53,922 nt of DNA from Clostridia bacterium (lineage in GTDB: Bacteria > Bacillota > Clostridia > Christensenellales > Borkfalkiaceae): assembly GCA_017504465.1 (NCBI GenBank), contig JAFVRE010000019.1:1-53922 (forward strand). The letters are read 5' to 3'. The translations under genes and the position numbers were made by a program. The notes beneath the pieces are model-generated. The model had not been told where the DNA came from. It saw only the letters and a program-made list of their open reading frames with translations, and did not search any database. Below, piece after piece: positions 9,149 to 17,018 of this stretch (its first letter is position 1; each line of letters begins with the position of its first letter).

Positions 9149-10192
9149 ATGGACGTAAAGAAATTATTCGACAAGTACTATTCCAAGTTAGAAAAGGAAG
9201 CGTACGTTAGAGCGTTGTTCAGCGGTTTAGTCGTTGGTTTCGTCGTGAACTTTATCGTTGCGTTCGTGTTTTGGTTCTTAGATGCGGAAGGGCTTTGGTG
9301 GTCGATCGGCTCGTTCTTTGTTTCTACCGCTTCTGCGAGTGTGCTTTTCTTCAGGTATAAGTATAAACCGACCGACAAACAAGTTGCTGCCAGACTGGAT
9401 AGACTAGGCTTGCAAGAGCGTATGATTACCATGAACGAACTTATCGACGATGATTCCGTCATGGCGCTCAAGCAAAGAGAGGACGCGAAGTTAAAGCTCA
9501 ATGCCATTGATCTTAGCTTGCTTAAGTTTGTCTTCTCAAAGGCGATTATTATCGCTTTGTGTATCGTGGGTGTTATGGGTATCGGTATGACTACCGTTAC
9601 CGGACTTAGCGATGCTGGGGTTATTTCCAGCGGTAAAGACGTTATTGATCAAATCATCCCTGATGATCCTGTTGTGCTCGTTACCCTTAGCTACGTTGCC
9701 GACGAAGGCGGTATGATTGAAGGGGACGAAGTTCAAACCCTTGAGCTTGGAAGCGACGGTACGGACGTTATAGCGGTTGCGGAAGACGGCTGGATGTTCG
9801 TTGAATGGTCGGACGGTGTTACCGATCCTTACAGATGCGATTACCACGTGGAAGAAGATACCGAGTTTATCGCGACGTTTGCACAAATCGGCGACGGCGA
9901 AGGCGACGGCGACGGCGAGGGTGAAGGAGAAGGCGAAAGCGGACAAGAAGGTCAGCCCGGCAGTGGCGATCAGCCCGGTAAATCCGATGAACCTTCCGAT
10001 AAAGACGGCCCGCCCAACAACGGTGCGAACGGTTCTTATACGGAAAACAATATGGTACTCGACGGCGATACTTATTACCGCGACGTATTTGAAGAATATT
10101 ACAATCAAGCTATGGAATACTTAGCGAACGGAGAGGATATTCCCGCCGAGCTTAGAACTTTAATTCAGACGTATTTTGACGTCATACTTTAA
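9149..10192 (+). CDS. DUF4175-like membrane protein of the MoxR operon
   Basis: 347 aa from the ATG at 9149, chosen because AAAGGAG precedes it by the right distance. Residues about 18-67 hold two membrane segments, followed by a cytoplasmic stretch with ARLDRLGLQERMITMNEL, which resembles the conserved segment of DUF4175-type proteins found beside MoxR genes. A third membrane segment lies near residues 130-155, then an InlB-like repeat (GMIEG...GWMFVEWSDG), an Asp/Glu/Gly-rich linker, and a C-terminal IPAELRTLIQTYFDVIL motif also typical of this operon family. Its function is unknown in the family; it probably works in the membrane with the VWA proteins downstream. The MoxR gene begins 38 bases later. 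The family assignment rests on remembered motifs only. Confidence 0.7.
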   Translation: MDVKKLFDKYYSKLEKEAYVRALFSGLVVGFVVNFIVAFVFWFLDAEGLWWSIGSFFVSTASASVLFFRYKYKPTDKQVAARLDRLGLQERMITMNELIDDDSVMALKQREDAKLKLNAIDLSLLKFVFSKAIIIALCIVGVMGIGMTTVTGLSDAGVISSGKDVIDQIIPDDPVVLVTLSYVADEGGMIEGDEVQTLELGSDGTDVIAVAEDGWMFVEWSDGVTDPYRCDYHVEEDTEFIATFAQIGDGEGDGDGEGEGEGESGQEGQPGSGDQPGKSDEPSDKDGPPNNGANGSYTENNMVLDGDTYYRDVFEEYYNQAMEYLANGEDIPAELRTLIQTYFDVIL

Positions 10193-10230
10193 TTAAAAAA
10201 AAGAAAATTATTTAGAGAGGAAATTATATT

Positions 10231-11337
10231 ATGGTTACAGAACAAACTATCGAAAAGTTTAGCGTACAATGCAAGGATATCTTTACTCAAATCCAACGCG
10301 ACGTCGTTGGTCAAAAAGAAGTTGTTGAAGCTACCGTTATTGCGATGATCGCAGGCGGTAACGTATTGCTCGAAGGTGTGCCCGGGGTTGGTAAAACCCG
10401 TTTGGTTAGAACGCTCGGCCGCGTTTTCAGCATGCCTTTCTCTCGTATTCAGTTCACGCCTGACCTCATGCCTGCCGACGTTACCGGTACGAACATCATC
10501 GTAAAGGACGAGGACGGTAACTCTAAGTTCGAATTCCAACCCGGTCCTATTTTCTCGAACATTATTCTTGCCGACGAAATCAACCGTGCTACGCCTAAGA
10601 CGCAGTCCGCTTTGCTTGAAGCCATGCAAGAACACACCGTTACCGTTATAGGTGTTTCCAGAAAAATGAACGAACCTTTCTTCGTTCTTGCTACCCAAAA
10701 CCCTATCGAACAAGACGGTACTTATCCTTTGCCTGAAGCGCAAATGGACCGTTTCATGTTCAAAATTCTCGTTAAGAATCCTTCCCTTGACGAACTTATG
10801 GACATCGTTAACATGACGCAAAAGACCATGGCGGAAGTTGCTGACGCGGCTTGTAACGGCGAAGATCTTCTCGAAATGAGAAAGACCGCTAACCAAATCC
10901 CCGTTGCTGAAGACGTTATGAAATATACAATGACGCTTTGCTCCGCTACCCACCCCGACAGCGAATGCGCTAGTGAAGCGGCTAAGAAGTACGTTCGTCT
11001 TGGCGCCAGCCCTCGTGCAGGTCAAGCTCTTATTTCCGCTGCTAAGGTTAAGGCATTGATGGACGGTCGTTTCAACGTTTCCTATAACGATATTAACGAA
11101 CTTGCTTATCCCGTTCTTCGTCACCGTTTGAAGTTGACCTTCGAGGCTGTTGCTGAACGTGTTTCCGCAGACGATATCATTAAGATGATCGTTGCTGAAG
11201 TTTCCAAGAAGTATAAGCTTAGCGGCGCTACGGCTGTTGAAACGACTGTTGAAACCGTTGCTGAAACGGAAGTGGCTGCTACCGAAACTGTTGAAGAAAC
11301 CAAAAAATCGATTTTCTCTAAGAAATCGAAGAAATAA
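10231..11337 (+). CDS. MoxR-family AAA+ ATPase
   Basis: 368 aa. Start ATG at 10231 behind AGAGAGGAAA. The Walker A motif GVPGVGKT is at residues 49-56 and Walker B ILADE at 112-116, followed by the INRATPKTQSALLEAMQE block that is diagnostic of MoxR proteins. A sensor region (LATQNPIEQDGTYPLPEAQ) and the AAA lid follow. The family consists of cytosolic ATPases that act as chaperones for VWA-domain partners, inserting metals or cofactors or assembling complexes. The length is slightly above the usual 310-330 aa because of a Thr/Val/Glu-rich tail ending in lysines, which could contact the membrane or the partner proteins. The DUF58 gene begins 19 bases downstream. Confidence 0.95.
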   Translation: MVTEQTIEKFSVQCKDIFTQIQRDVVGQKEVVEATVIAMIAGGNVLLEGVPGVGKTRLVRTLGRVFSMPFSRIQFTPDLMPADVTGTNIIVKDEDGNSKFEFQPGPIFSNIILADEINRATPKTQSALLEAMQEHTVTVIGVSRKMNEPFFVLATQNPIEQDGTYPLPEAQMDRFMFKILVKNPSLDELMDIVNMTQKTMAEVADAACNGEDLLEMRKTANQIPVAEDVMKYTMTLCSATHPDSECASEAAKKYVRLGASPRAGQALISAAKVKALMDGRFNVSYNDINELAYPVLRHRLKLTFEAVAERVSADDIIKMIVAEVSKKYKLSGATAVETTVETVAETEVAATETVEETKKSIFSKKSKK

Positions 11338-11356
11338 TCACTAAGGGAGTTATACA

Positions 11357-12256
11357 ATGAAAAACTCGTATTTAAACGATGGGTTTTTCGGCCGTCTTGA
11401 AACGTTGGCATTGAACCTTAAGGCTGACCTTCGCGGGTTCTTCGGCGGTAAGCATCTCGTACGTACGTACGGACAAACCGTTGAATTTGCGGACTATCGC
11501 GAATATATGCTCGGGGACGATATCAGACGTATCGACTGGAACCTTTACAGCCGTTTTGAAAAGTTTTTCTTAAAGCTTTTCACGGACGAAAGACAGATGC
11601 ACGTGCAAATCTTCTTGGATTGCTCGGCGTCCATGGGTAAGGAAGATCCAAAAAAATCCAACTATGCGGTTGCGGTTGCGGCTGCGCTTGGTTTTTTGGC
11701 TGTGCATAACATGGATAAATTGTCTTTCAAATTGATTAAAGGCGACAAAGCGGAAGACCCCTATAGTACTATCGTTGGTAAAACTTCGTTTTTTAGGGCA
11801 ATCAGCGATCTTGAAAATCTTGAATTTACAGGAGAATCCGACATTGGTAAAGCCGTTACCAGTTGTCATAATACCGGCTCGAACGACGGTTTAACCGTTA
11901 TCATTTCCGACTTCTTTACGAAATCGGACTGGAAGAAAGCGGTGGATTATCTTGTTTACAAGAAAAGACAGGTTTTGCTTGTTCAACTGATGACGCCTGA
12001 TGAAATCGAACCGGTTTACGATGGTAGATTGAATTTGATCGACTCCGAAGCGGAAGCGCTCGAAGACCCGAAAAATATGAAATTAAGAATAACCCGTAGC
12101 TTGCAGTTGGCTTATCAAGAAGCTCTTACGGACTTTAAAGCGGATATGAAATCTTTCTGCGCGTCGCGCGGAGCGGAATTTATTTCGATTGATACCGATC
12201 AGAAGATTGAAAAGATGCTCTTCGGCGAGTTACTGAAGGTAGGTATAATGGCATGA
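11357..12256 (+). CDS. DUF58 domain protein (MoxR partner, VWA-like)
   Basis: 299 aa. Start ATG at 11357 after AAGGGAG. It carries the DUF58 signature GDDIRRIDWNLYSR at residues 53-66, and then a VWA-like strand with D88-C-S-A-S92, the DxSxS metal-ion-dependent adhesion site. DUF58 proteins are encoded next to MoxR in most bacteria and are thought to be substrates or adaptors of the ATPase. No signal peptide or membrane segment is evident, so it is probably cytosolic and peripheral to the membrane. Its stop codon overlaps the start of the next gene by four bases (ATGA), implying translational coupling. Confidence 0.92.
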   Translation: MKNSYLNDGFFGRLETLALNLKADLRGFFGGKHLVRTYGQTVEFADYREYMLGDDIRRIDWNLYSRFEKFFLKLFTDERQMHVQIFLDCSASMGKEDPKKSNYAVAVAAALGFLAVHNMDKLSFKLIKGDKAEDPYSTIVGKTSFFRAISDLENLEFTGESDIGKAVTSCHNTGSNDGLTVIISDFFTKSDWKKAVDYLVYKKRQVLLVQLMTPDEIEPVYDGRLNLIDSEAEALEDPKNMKLRITRSLQLAYQEALTDFKADMKSFCASRGAEFISIDTDQKIEKMLFGELLKVGIMA

Positions 12257-14133
12257 GTTGGCTTACACCTTTAGGCTTCTTAGGGTTGATAGGGATCATA
12301 ATTCTTATCATAATTTATATCTTGAAGCCGAATTATCAACAAAAGTTTATTTCCAGTACGTTCGTTTGGGAATTAAGCTTGAAATATAGAAGAAAGAAAA
12401 TTCCTATCAATAAATTTAAGAATATCTTACTCTTCATTTGTCAGGTTTTGGTTATCACTGCCTGCGCGTTCATTCTTGCGCAACCTATCATTGCGGAAAA
12501 TGAAAAGCCTGAAGTTTTGGAAAAAGTTGCTATCATCGACGCGTCTGCGTCCATGCGTTCTACATATAACGACGTAACTCGTTACGAACGCGCTGTTTCC
12601 GAAGTTTCTACGCTTGCTGAAGAGGTTTTTGCTGAAAACGGTTATATGACCGTTATCGTTGCAGGAAAGGAAGCTTCTTATATCGCGCAACGCGCTACTG
12701 CGGAAGACTCGATTGAATTTCTTTCCATGCTTGAAGATTTGGTAGATGACGATACCTGTACTTACGGTAAGGCAGATATCGAAGGCGCAGTTAAACTCGC
12801 GCAAAAAGTTGTTGATGCGAACGGAGATACCGAAGTTTTACTTTACACCGGTACGGAATATCTTGCTCACGAAGGCGTAACGGTAGTGGACGTAACCGAG
12901 AACGGCGAATGGAACGCCGCTATCTTGGACGCGGAAGCTTTGGTTGAAGAAAACTATTACACCTTTAAAGTTTCGGTTGCTGTGTATAACCGCGACGCAG
13001 ACGTTATCGTGCATTGTGATATTAAAGGCGCGAACGGCGGCGGTACGGTTAAAATGGAATTGCCCGTACGTTGTAACGGCGACGAAACCGAGAGCGTGTC
13101 TTTCGTAACGCAAAACTCGCAAACTGCCGTACATGAATTTGAGTCCGTTCACGTTTATATCTCTGAAGACGACTCATTCGCGGCGGATAACGACTTCTAT
13201 ATTTACGGCGGTCAAAAACCTGAATTGAAGATTTTATACTACAGCCCTAACGCAAACATTTTCTTCGCGGGTATGATTATGAGTATTCGTGATACTTTGA
13301 GTACGCGTTGGAACATTGAGTATAAAGAAATTAACGTTGAAACGGAAACGGCAGAATTGCCGGTAAGCGGTTACGATTTCTATATCTATGAAAACGAAAT
13401 GCCCGATATTTTGCCCACGGACGGCGTTGTAATGCTTGTAAATATGAACAAAGCACCCGACGGTTTGCCCGTTATTATGGGTAGCGAAGTAAACGGTAAC
13501 TTCAATTTGGCTTACGGCGAAACGCACGAACTTACCAACCGTTTGACACCTGAAAAGATGTATCTTTCTAAGTATAAGAGACTTCTTAACTACGAAGGGT
13601 TTACCCCCTTGCTTTACTGCGCAGGCGACCCTGTGTTGCTTGTACAAGAAACGGAAGAACAAAAAGTAGTCTTGATGCCTTTCAGCGTCAACTTTGCAGA
13701 CTTCTCGATGTTTGTAGATTTCCCGATCTTGATGTACAATATTTTTGAATATTTCATGCCTTCTACGTTGACCGATTACGCGTTTGACGTAAACGAAAAG
13801 ATTTCTTTGGAGGCAAGAAGCGAATCCTTGTCCGTTGAATCTAGCACCGGTAAGAAAGAAACCTTTGAACAATTCCCTGCAGGGCTTGTTCTCACCGAAT
13901 ACGGTACTTACACTGTAAGACAAATCCCTATGAGTGGGGTTGAAGTCGTAGAGAATTTCTTTGTGAAAATTCCTTCTTCCGAAAGTGAAATCAACAAGAC
14001 GTTAGACGAGTTATATGAAATTATCTTCCCCGTAAAGAGAGAAAACGAGCATTTAGACTTGTTGATCTATTTCGCGGCGGCGTTGGTTGCATTGCTCATG
14101 CTTGAAAGATTGTTACAGGCACAGGATTCATAA
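12253..14133 (+). CDS. BatA-like VWA membrane protein
   Basis: 626 aa. Two N-terminal membrane segments (about residues 5-25 and 57-79) match the BatA aerotolerance N-terminal domain. A VWA domain follows with D96-A-S98-A-S100. The middle part is a beta-rich extracytoplasmic region, and one membrane segment lies at the C terminus (about 605-622) with a short cytoplasmic tail. The four-base overlap with the DUF58 gene supports one operon. In other bacteria Bat-type proteins are linked to envelope stress or to assembly of surface complexes; the actual target here is not known. Confidence 0.85.
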   Translation: MSWLTPLGFLGLIGIIILIIIYILKPNYQQKFISSTFVWELSLKYRRKKIPINKFKNILLFICQVLVITACAFILAQPIIAENEKPEVLEKVAIIDASASMRSTYNDVTRYERAVSEVSTLAEEVFAENGYMTVIVAGKEASYIAQRATAEDSIEFLSMLEDLVDDDTCTYGKADIEGAVKLAQKVVDANGDTEVLLYTGTEYLAHEGVTVVDVTENGEWNAAILDAEALVEENYYTFKVSVAVYNRDADVIVHCDIKGANGGGTVKMELPVRCNGDETESVSFVTQNSQTAVHEFESVHVYISEDDSFAADNDFYIYGGQKPELKILYYSPNANIFFAGMIMSIRDTLSTRWNIEYKEINVETETAELPVSGYDFYIYENEMPDILPTDGVVMLVNMNKAPDGLPVIMGSEVNGNFNLAYGETHELTNRLTPEKMYLSKYKRLLNYEGFTPLLYCAGDPVLLVQETEEQKVVLMPFSVNFADFSMFVDFPILMYNIFEYFMPSTLTDYAFDVNEKISLEARSESLSVESSTGKKETFEQFPAGLVLTEYGTYTVRQIPMSGVEVVENFFVKIPSSESEINKTLDELYEIIFPVKRENEHLDLLIYFAAALVALLMLERLLQAQDS

Positions 14134-14144
14134 AGGAGTAGAAT

Positions 14145-16895
14145 ATGACAAATTTTAGAATTAATTTTTCACATCCTTTGATGTTGCTCCTTTTGATTCC
14201 GGCGTTTGCTCTGTCTTTCTATTTGTATTTTAGAATTTCCAAGAGATACAGAAGAACGAGAAACCGCGTTACTTCGATGGTGTTGCACTTCATCGTTATT
14301 ACGCTTTCTACCTTGGTTCTTGCAGGAATTACTTTCTCTTATGAAATTCCTAATCTTGAAACGGAAGTTATCTTGCTCGTTGACAATTCATACAGCGGCA
14401 GCAAGGCTGAAGAAAAAAGAGAGCAGTTCATTCAATCGGCAATCAATGACAGCGAAGGGATTTGTAAACTCGGTATCGTAACCTTTGGTTACGGCGAGCC
14501 TGTTTACGCAGTTCCGCTCACCCTTGAAACCGAGAGCATATACGATCAATATATGGACGCGGATACGCCTGACGGCTCCGCGACGGATATTGCCACTGCG
14601 CTCACTTATACGAAAGATTTATTTACCAACAAAGAAACGGCAAAAATCGTGCTCATTTCCGACGGGCTTGAAACGGACGGTAATGCAGCTTCCGCCATCA
14701 AAGCGATCGTTGCGGAAGGCATAGAAGTAAACACCGTTTATTTCCAAGCGGAAAAACCTCAGTCGGAAATTCAGCTTGTCGGAATGACGACGCCTGATTA
14801 TAACGTCAACGTTGGTGATAAGTTTAAAGTAAGCGTTACGGTACAAAGCACTTACGTAGGCAACGTTGAGCTTACGTTGTTTGATAACGGCGCTCCCTGC
14901 GCGTCAAATCTTGTCGATTTGAAAGAGGGTCTTCAAGAATTTGAAGTGGAACATTCTTTCACTCTTCCCGGCTTACATTCCTTGAATTTCAAAGTAGTCG
15001 GTGGGGCGGACGAGTATTCCGAAAACAACGTTTATCAATCGTACATGTACCTTGAAAGCTATACGAAAATCTTGCTCGTTGAAAGAAACGAAGGGGAATC
15101 TGAAGCTTTGAAGGGCTTGCTTGAAGAAGAAAACGAAGTCCTTGAAATTAGCACTTGGAACGTCTTTAATAAAGAGCAAGCGCCTACCACTTTGGACGAC
15201 TTGCGTCAATACGACCAAGTAATCCTTGTAAATATCGCAAACGAAGACATGCCCGAGGGCTTTGCTGAAATTTTGTACACGTACGTCAATGATATCGGCG
15301 GCGGTGTTTTGACCGTTGGCGGTAACCAAGTGGACGACAACGGTAACGTGGTGCTTGACCACAACGGCGAAGTTGTGGCGAACGCTTACAACCGTGACGA
15401 TATGTACGGAACCCTCTATCAAGAAATGTTGCCCGTACAAGCAATTGATTATACTCCGCCCATCGGCGTTATGATCATTATCGACCGCTCGGGTTCAATG
15501 GACGGTCCCTTCTCTTCTTCCGGTCAATCTAAGTTAGAATTGGCAAAGGAAGGCGCGAAAGCGTGTTTGAACGCATTGTCCGAACGCGACTGGTGCGGCG
15601 TCATGACTTTGGAAGAAAGCTATGCGGAAGAAATCAGAATGACTCCGATTACCCAACGTTCTAAGATCGAAGCGGCAATCGACAAGATCGAAATCGGCGG
15701 CGGTACTGTCTTCACGGGTGCGCTTGAACGTTCCGGTTCGGCTCTTAAATCGTTGACGAGCGTTCAAAGACGTCACGTTATTCTTGTAACCGACGGTATT
15801 CCTTCGGACACTTACGACGAATACGTTGCTCCCATTCGTCACTATTACGAAACGTCGGGCATTACCTTCTCGTTCGTTATCATCGGTGAAGACCTTTCCA
15901 GCTCGGATAAGAACTACATTAAAAAAGCGGCGGAAGTTGACGGCGGCGGTCGTTTCTACGACGTTTGGAACGTTTCCACGTTGCCTCGTATCATGCGTGA
16001 AGAATTGAATATGCCTGAAATTAAGGCGGTCAACCACGAACCTTTCGTTCCTACCATCGCAAACTACACCAACGTAGTAACGGGTATCGAACAAAAGAAT
16101 ATGCCTGAACTTGACGGGTTCTACGGTACGAAACTGAAAGCCAATGCGGTTGCGTCGTTGATGGGCGAGTTTGTTCCTATTTACGCGCAATGGAAGTACG
16201 GCGAGGGTATGGTCGGTAGTTTCATGTGCGACTTGAACGAGGTCTGGTCGGCGAAGTTTATGGACAGCGCGACGGGACGGCGAATCGTGATGAATATCGT
16301 CAACGGTCTATTCCCGACGCAGAATATTCGACCGCAAGACATGGATATCGTACTACAAGAAGAAAACTACGTGACTAACATGAGCGTTTACACGCATATG
16401 GAAGACGGTCAAACGATTGAGTTGGATATTACGAGTCCTACGGGTAACGGCACGGAAACGGAAACGAGAACGATTAAGCCCAGACCTGAAGACGGGTATA
16501 GCAGAATTTCCTTTGAAATCAAAGATCCCGGCGTGCATTTATTGACGGTTAAGAAGAGAGATGCAAGCGGCGTTTTGATTTCCCAAGTACAACTTTATAA
16601 GACATTCTCGTATTCTCAAGAATACAATATGTTCTTTGATGAAGCGGAAGGTGCGGCGTTGATGGAAAAATTAGCGGTGACGGGAAAAGGAAAACAAATT
16701 CAAGATTCCAGCGAAATTTACGAAGAAATCGAAAGAACGCTCAACCGTACTTACGATCCGAGATTACCGTTCATTATCATTGCGCTTACCTTGTTCTTGC
16801 TCGACATTGCTGTACGTAAGTTCAAGTTCAAGTGGCCTCACGAAATCGTGCGTGATTATAAGGCAAAGAAATTATTACAACAAAAAGGAATTTAA
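14145..16895 (+). CDS. Large membrane protein with two VWA domains and a GATase-like domain
   Basis: 916 aa. Start ATG at 14145 after AAAGGAG. Two N-terminal membrane segments (about 10-30 and 44-64) lead into VWA domain 1 with D80-N-S82-Y-S84. An Ig-like domain (about 220-300) and a class I glutamine amidotransferase-like fold (about 305-440, VILVNIANEDMP) follow. VWA domain 2 has a complete D447-R-S-G-S451 site. Another beta domain and a C-terminal membrane segment (about 870-890) with a basic tail complete the protein. This order matches membrane proteins that close MoxR/DUF58/BatA operons. The GATase-like part probably lacks activity, since I see no clear nucleophilic Cys. It is likely the outward-facing part of the MoxR system. 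Confidence 0.85.
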   Translation: MTNFRINFSHPLMLLLLIPAFALSFYLYFRISKRYRRTRNRVTSMVLHFIVITLSTLVLAGITFSYEIPNLETEVILLVDNSYSGSKAEEKREQFIQSAINDSEGICKLGIVTFGYGEPVYAVPLTLETESIYDQYMDADTPDGSATDIATALTYTKDLFTNKETAKIVLISDGLETDGNAASAIKAIVAEGIEVNTVYFQAEKPQSEIQLVGMTTPDYNVNVGDKFKVSVTVQSTYVGNVELTLFDNGAPCASNLVDLKEGLQEFEVEHSFTLPGLHSLNFKVVGGADEYSENNVYQSYMYLESYTKILLVERNEGESEALKGLLEEENEVLEISTWNVFNKEQAPTTLDDLRQYDQVILVNIANEDMPEGFAEILYTYVNDIGGGVLTVGGNQVDDNGNVVLDHNGEVVANAYNRDDMYGTLYQEMLPVQAIDYTPPIGVMIIIDRSGSMDGPFSSSGQSKLELAKEGAKACLNALSERDWCGVMTLEESYAEEIRMTPITQRSKIEAAIDKIEIGGGTVFTGALERSGSALKSLTSVQRRHVILVTDGIPSDTYDEYVAPIRHYYETSGITFSFVIIGEDLSSSDKNYIKKAAEVDGGGRFYDVWNVSTLPRIMREELNMPEIKAVNHEPFVPTIANYTNVVTGIEQKNMPELDGFYGTKLKANAVASLMGEFVPIYAQWKYGEGMVGSFMCDLNEVWSAKFMDSATGRRIVMNIVNGLFPTQNIRPQDMDIVLQEENYVTNMSVYTHMEDGQTIELDITSPTGNGTETETRTIKPRPEDGYSRISFEIKDPGVHLLTVKKRDASGVLISQVQLYKTFSYSQEYNMFFDEAEGAALMEKLAVTGKGKQIQDSSEIYEEIERTLNRTYDPRLPFIIIALTLFLLDIAVRKFKFKWPHEIVRDYKAKKLLQQKGI

Positions 16896-16903
16896 AGATT
16901 TCG

Positions 16904-16936
16904 CGTCTAAGGATGTGTAAACCGCATCCTTAGACG
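16904..16936 (+). other. Perfect 12-bp intergenic hairpin without a T tract
   Basis: CGTCTAAGGATG (16904-16915) pairs perfectly with CATCCTTAGACG (16925-16936). The following bases (GCGGAAAATTC) are not T-rich, so it is not a standard intrinsic terminator on this strand. It may protect or process the mRNA between the MoxR operon and the surface-protein genes, or act as a weak attenuator. Confidence 0.6.
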
Positions 16937-16953
16937 GCGGAAAATTCAGTTAG

Positions 16954-17006
16954 GTTATAAAGCTATAACATAAAGCTTGTTGGAAAATATTGTTCACAAT
17001 ATTTCC
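16954..17006 (+). promoter_or_regulatory. Pair of inverted repeats before the LRR lipoprotein gene
   Basis: GTTATA (16954-16959) and TATAAC (16964-16969) form a short inverted repeat. A second one spans 16982-17006: GGAAAATATTGT, a 2-base loop, and ACAATATTTCC. It lies just before the ribosome binding site. They could be an operator or translational control hairpin. No convincing -35/-10 pair is present, so separate initiation here is unproven. Confidence 0.35.
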
Positions 17007-17018
17007 ACGGAGGTTAGA

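Noticed and set aside
16904..16936. Intrinsic terminator closing the MoxR operon
   Set aside because: The stem is perfect but no T tract follows on the + strand, so I list it only as a hairpin.
16977..17018. Upstream TTG start for the LRR lipoprotein
   Set aside because: It falls in a hairpin-forming leader and would bury the signal peptide 14 residues inside the protein; GGAGG precedes the ATG at 17019.
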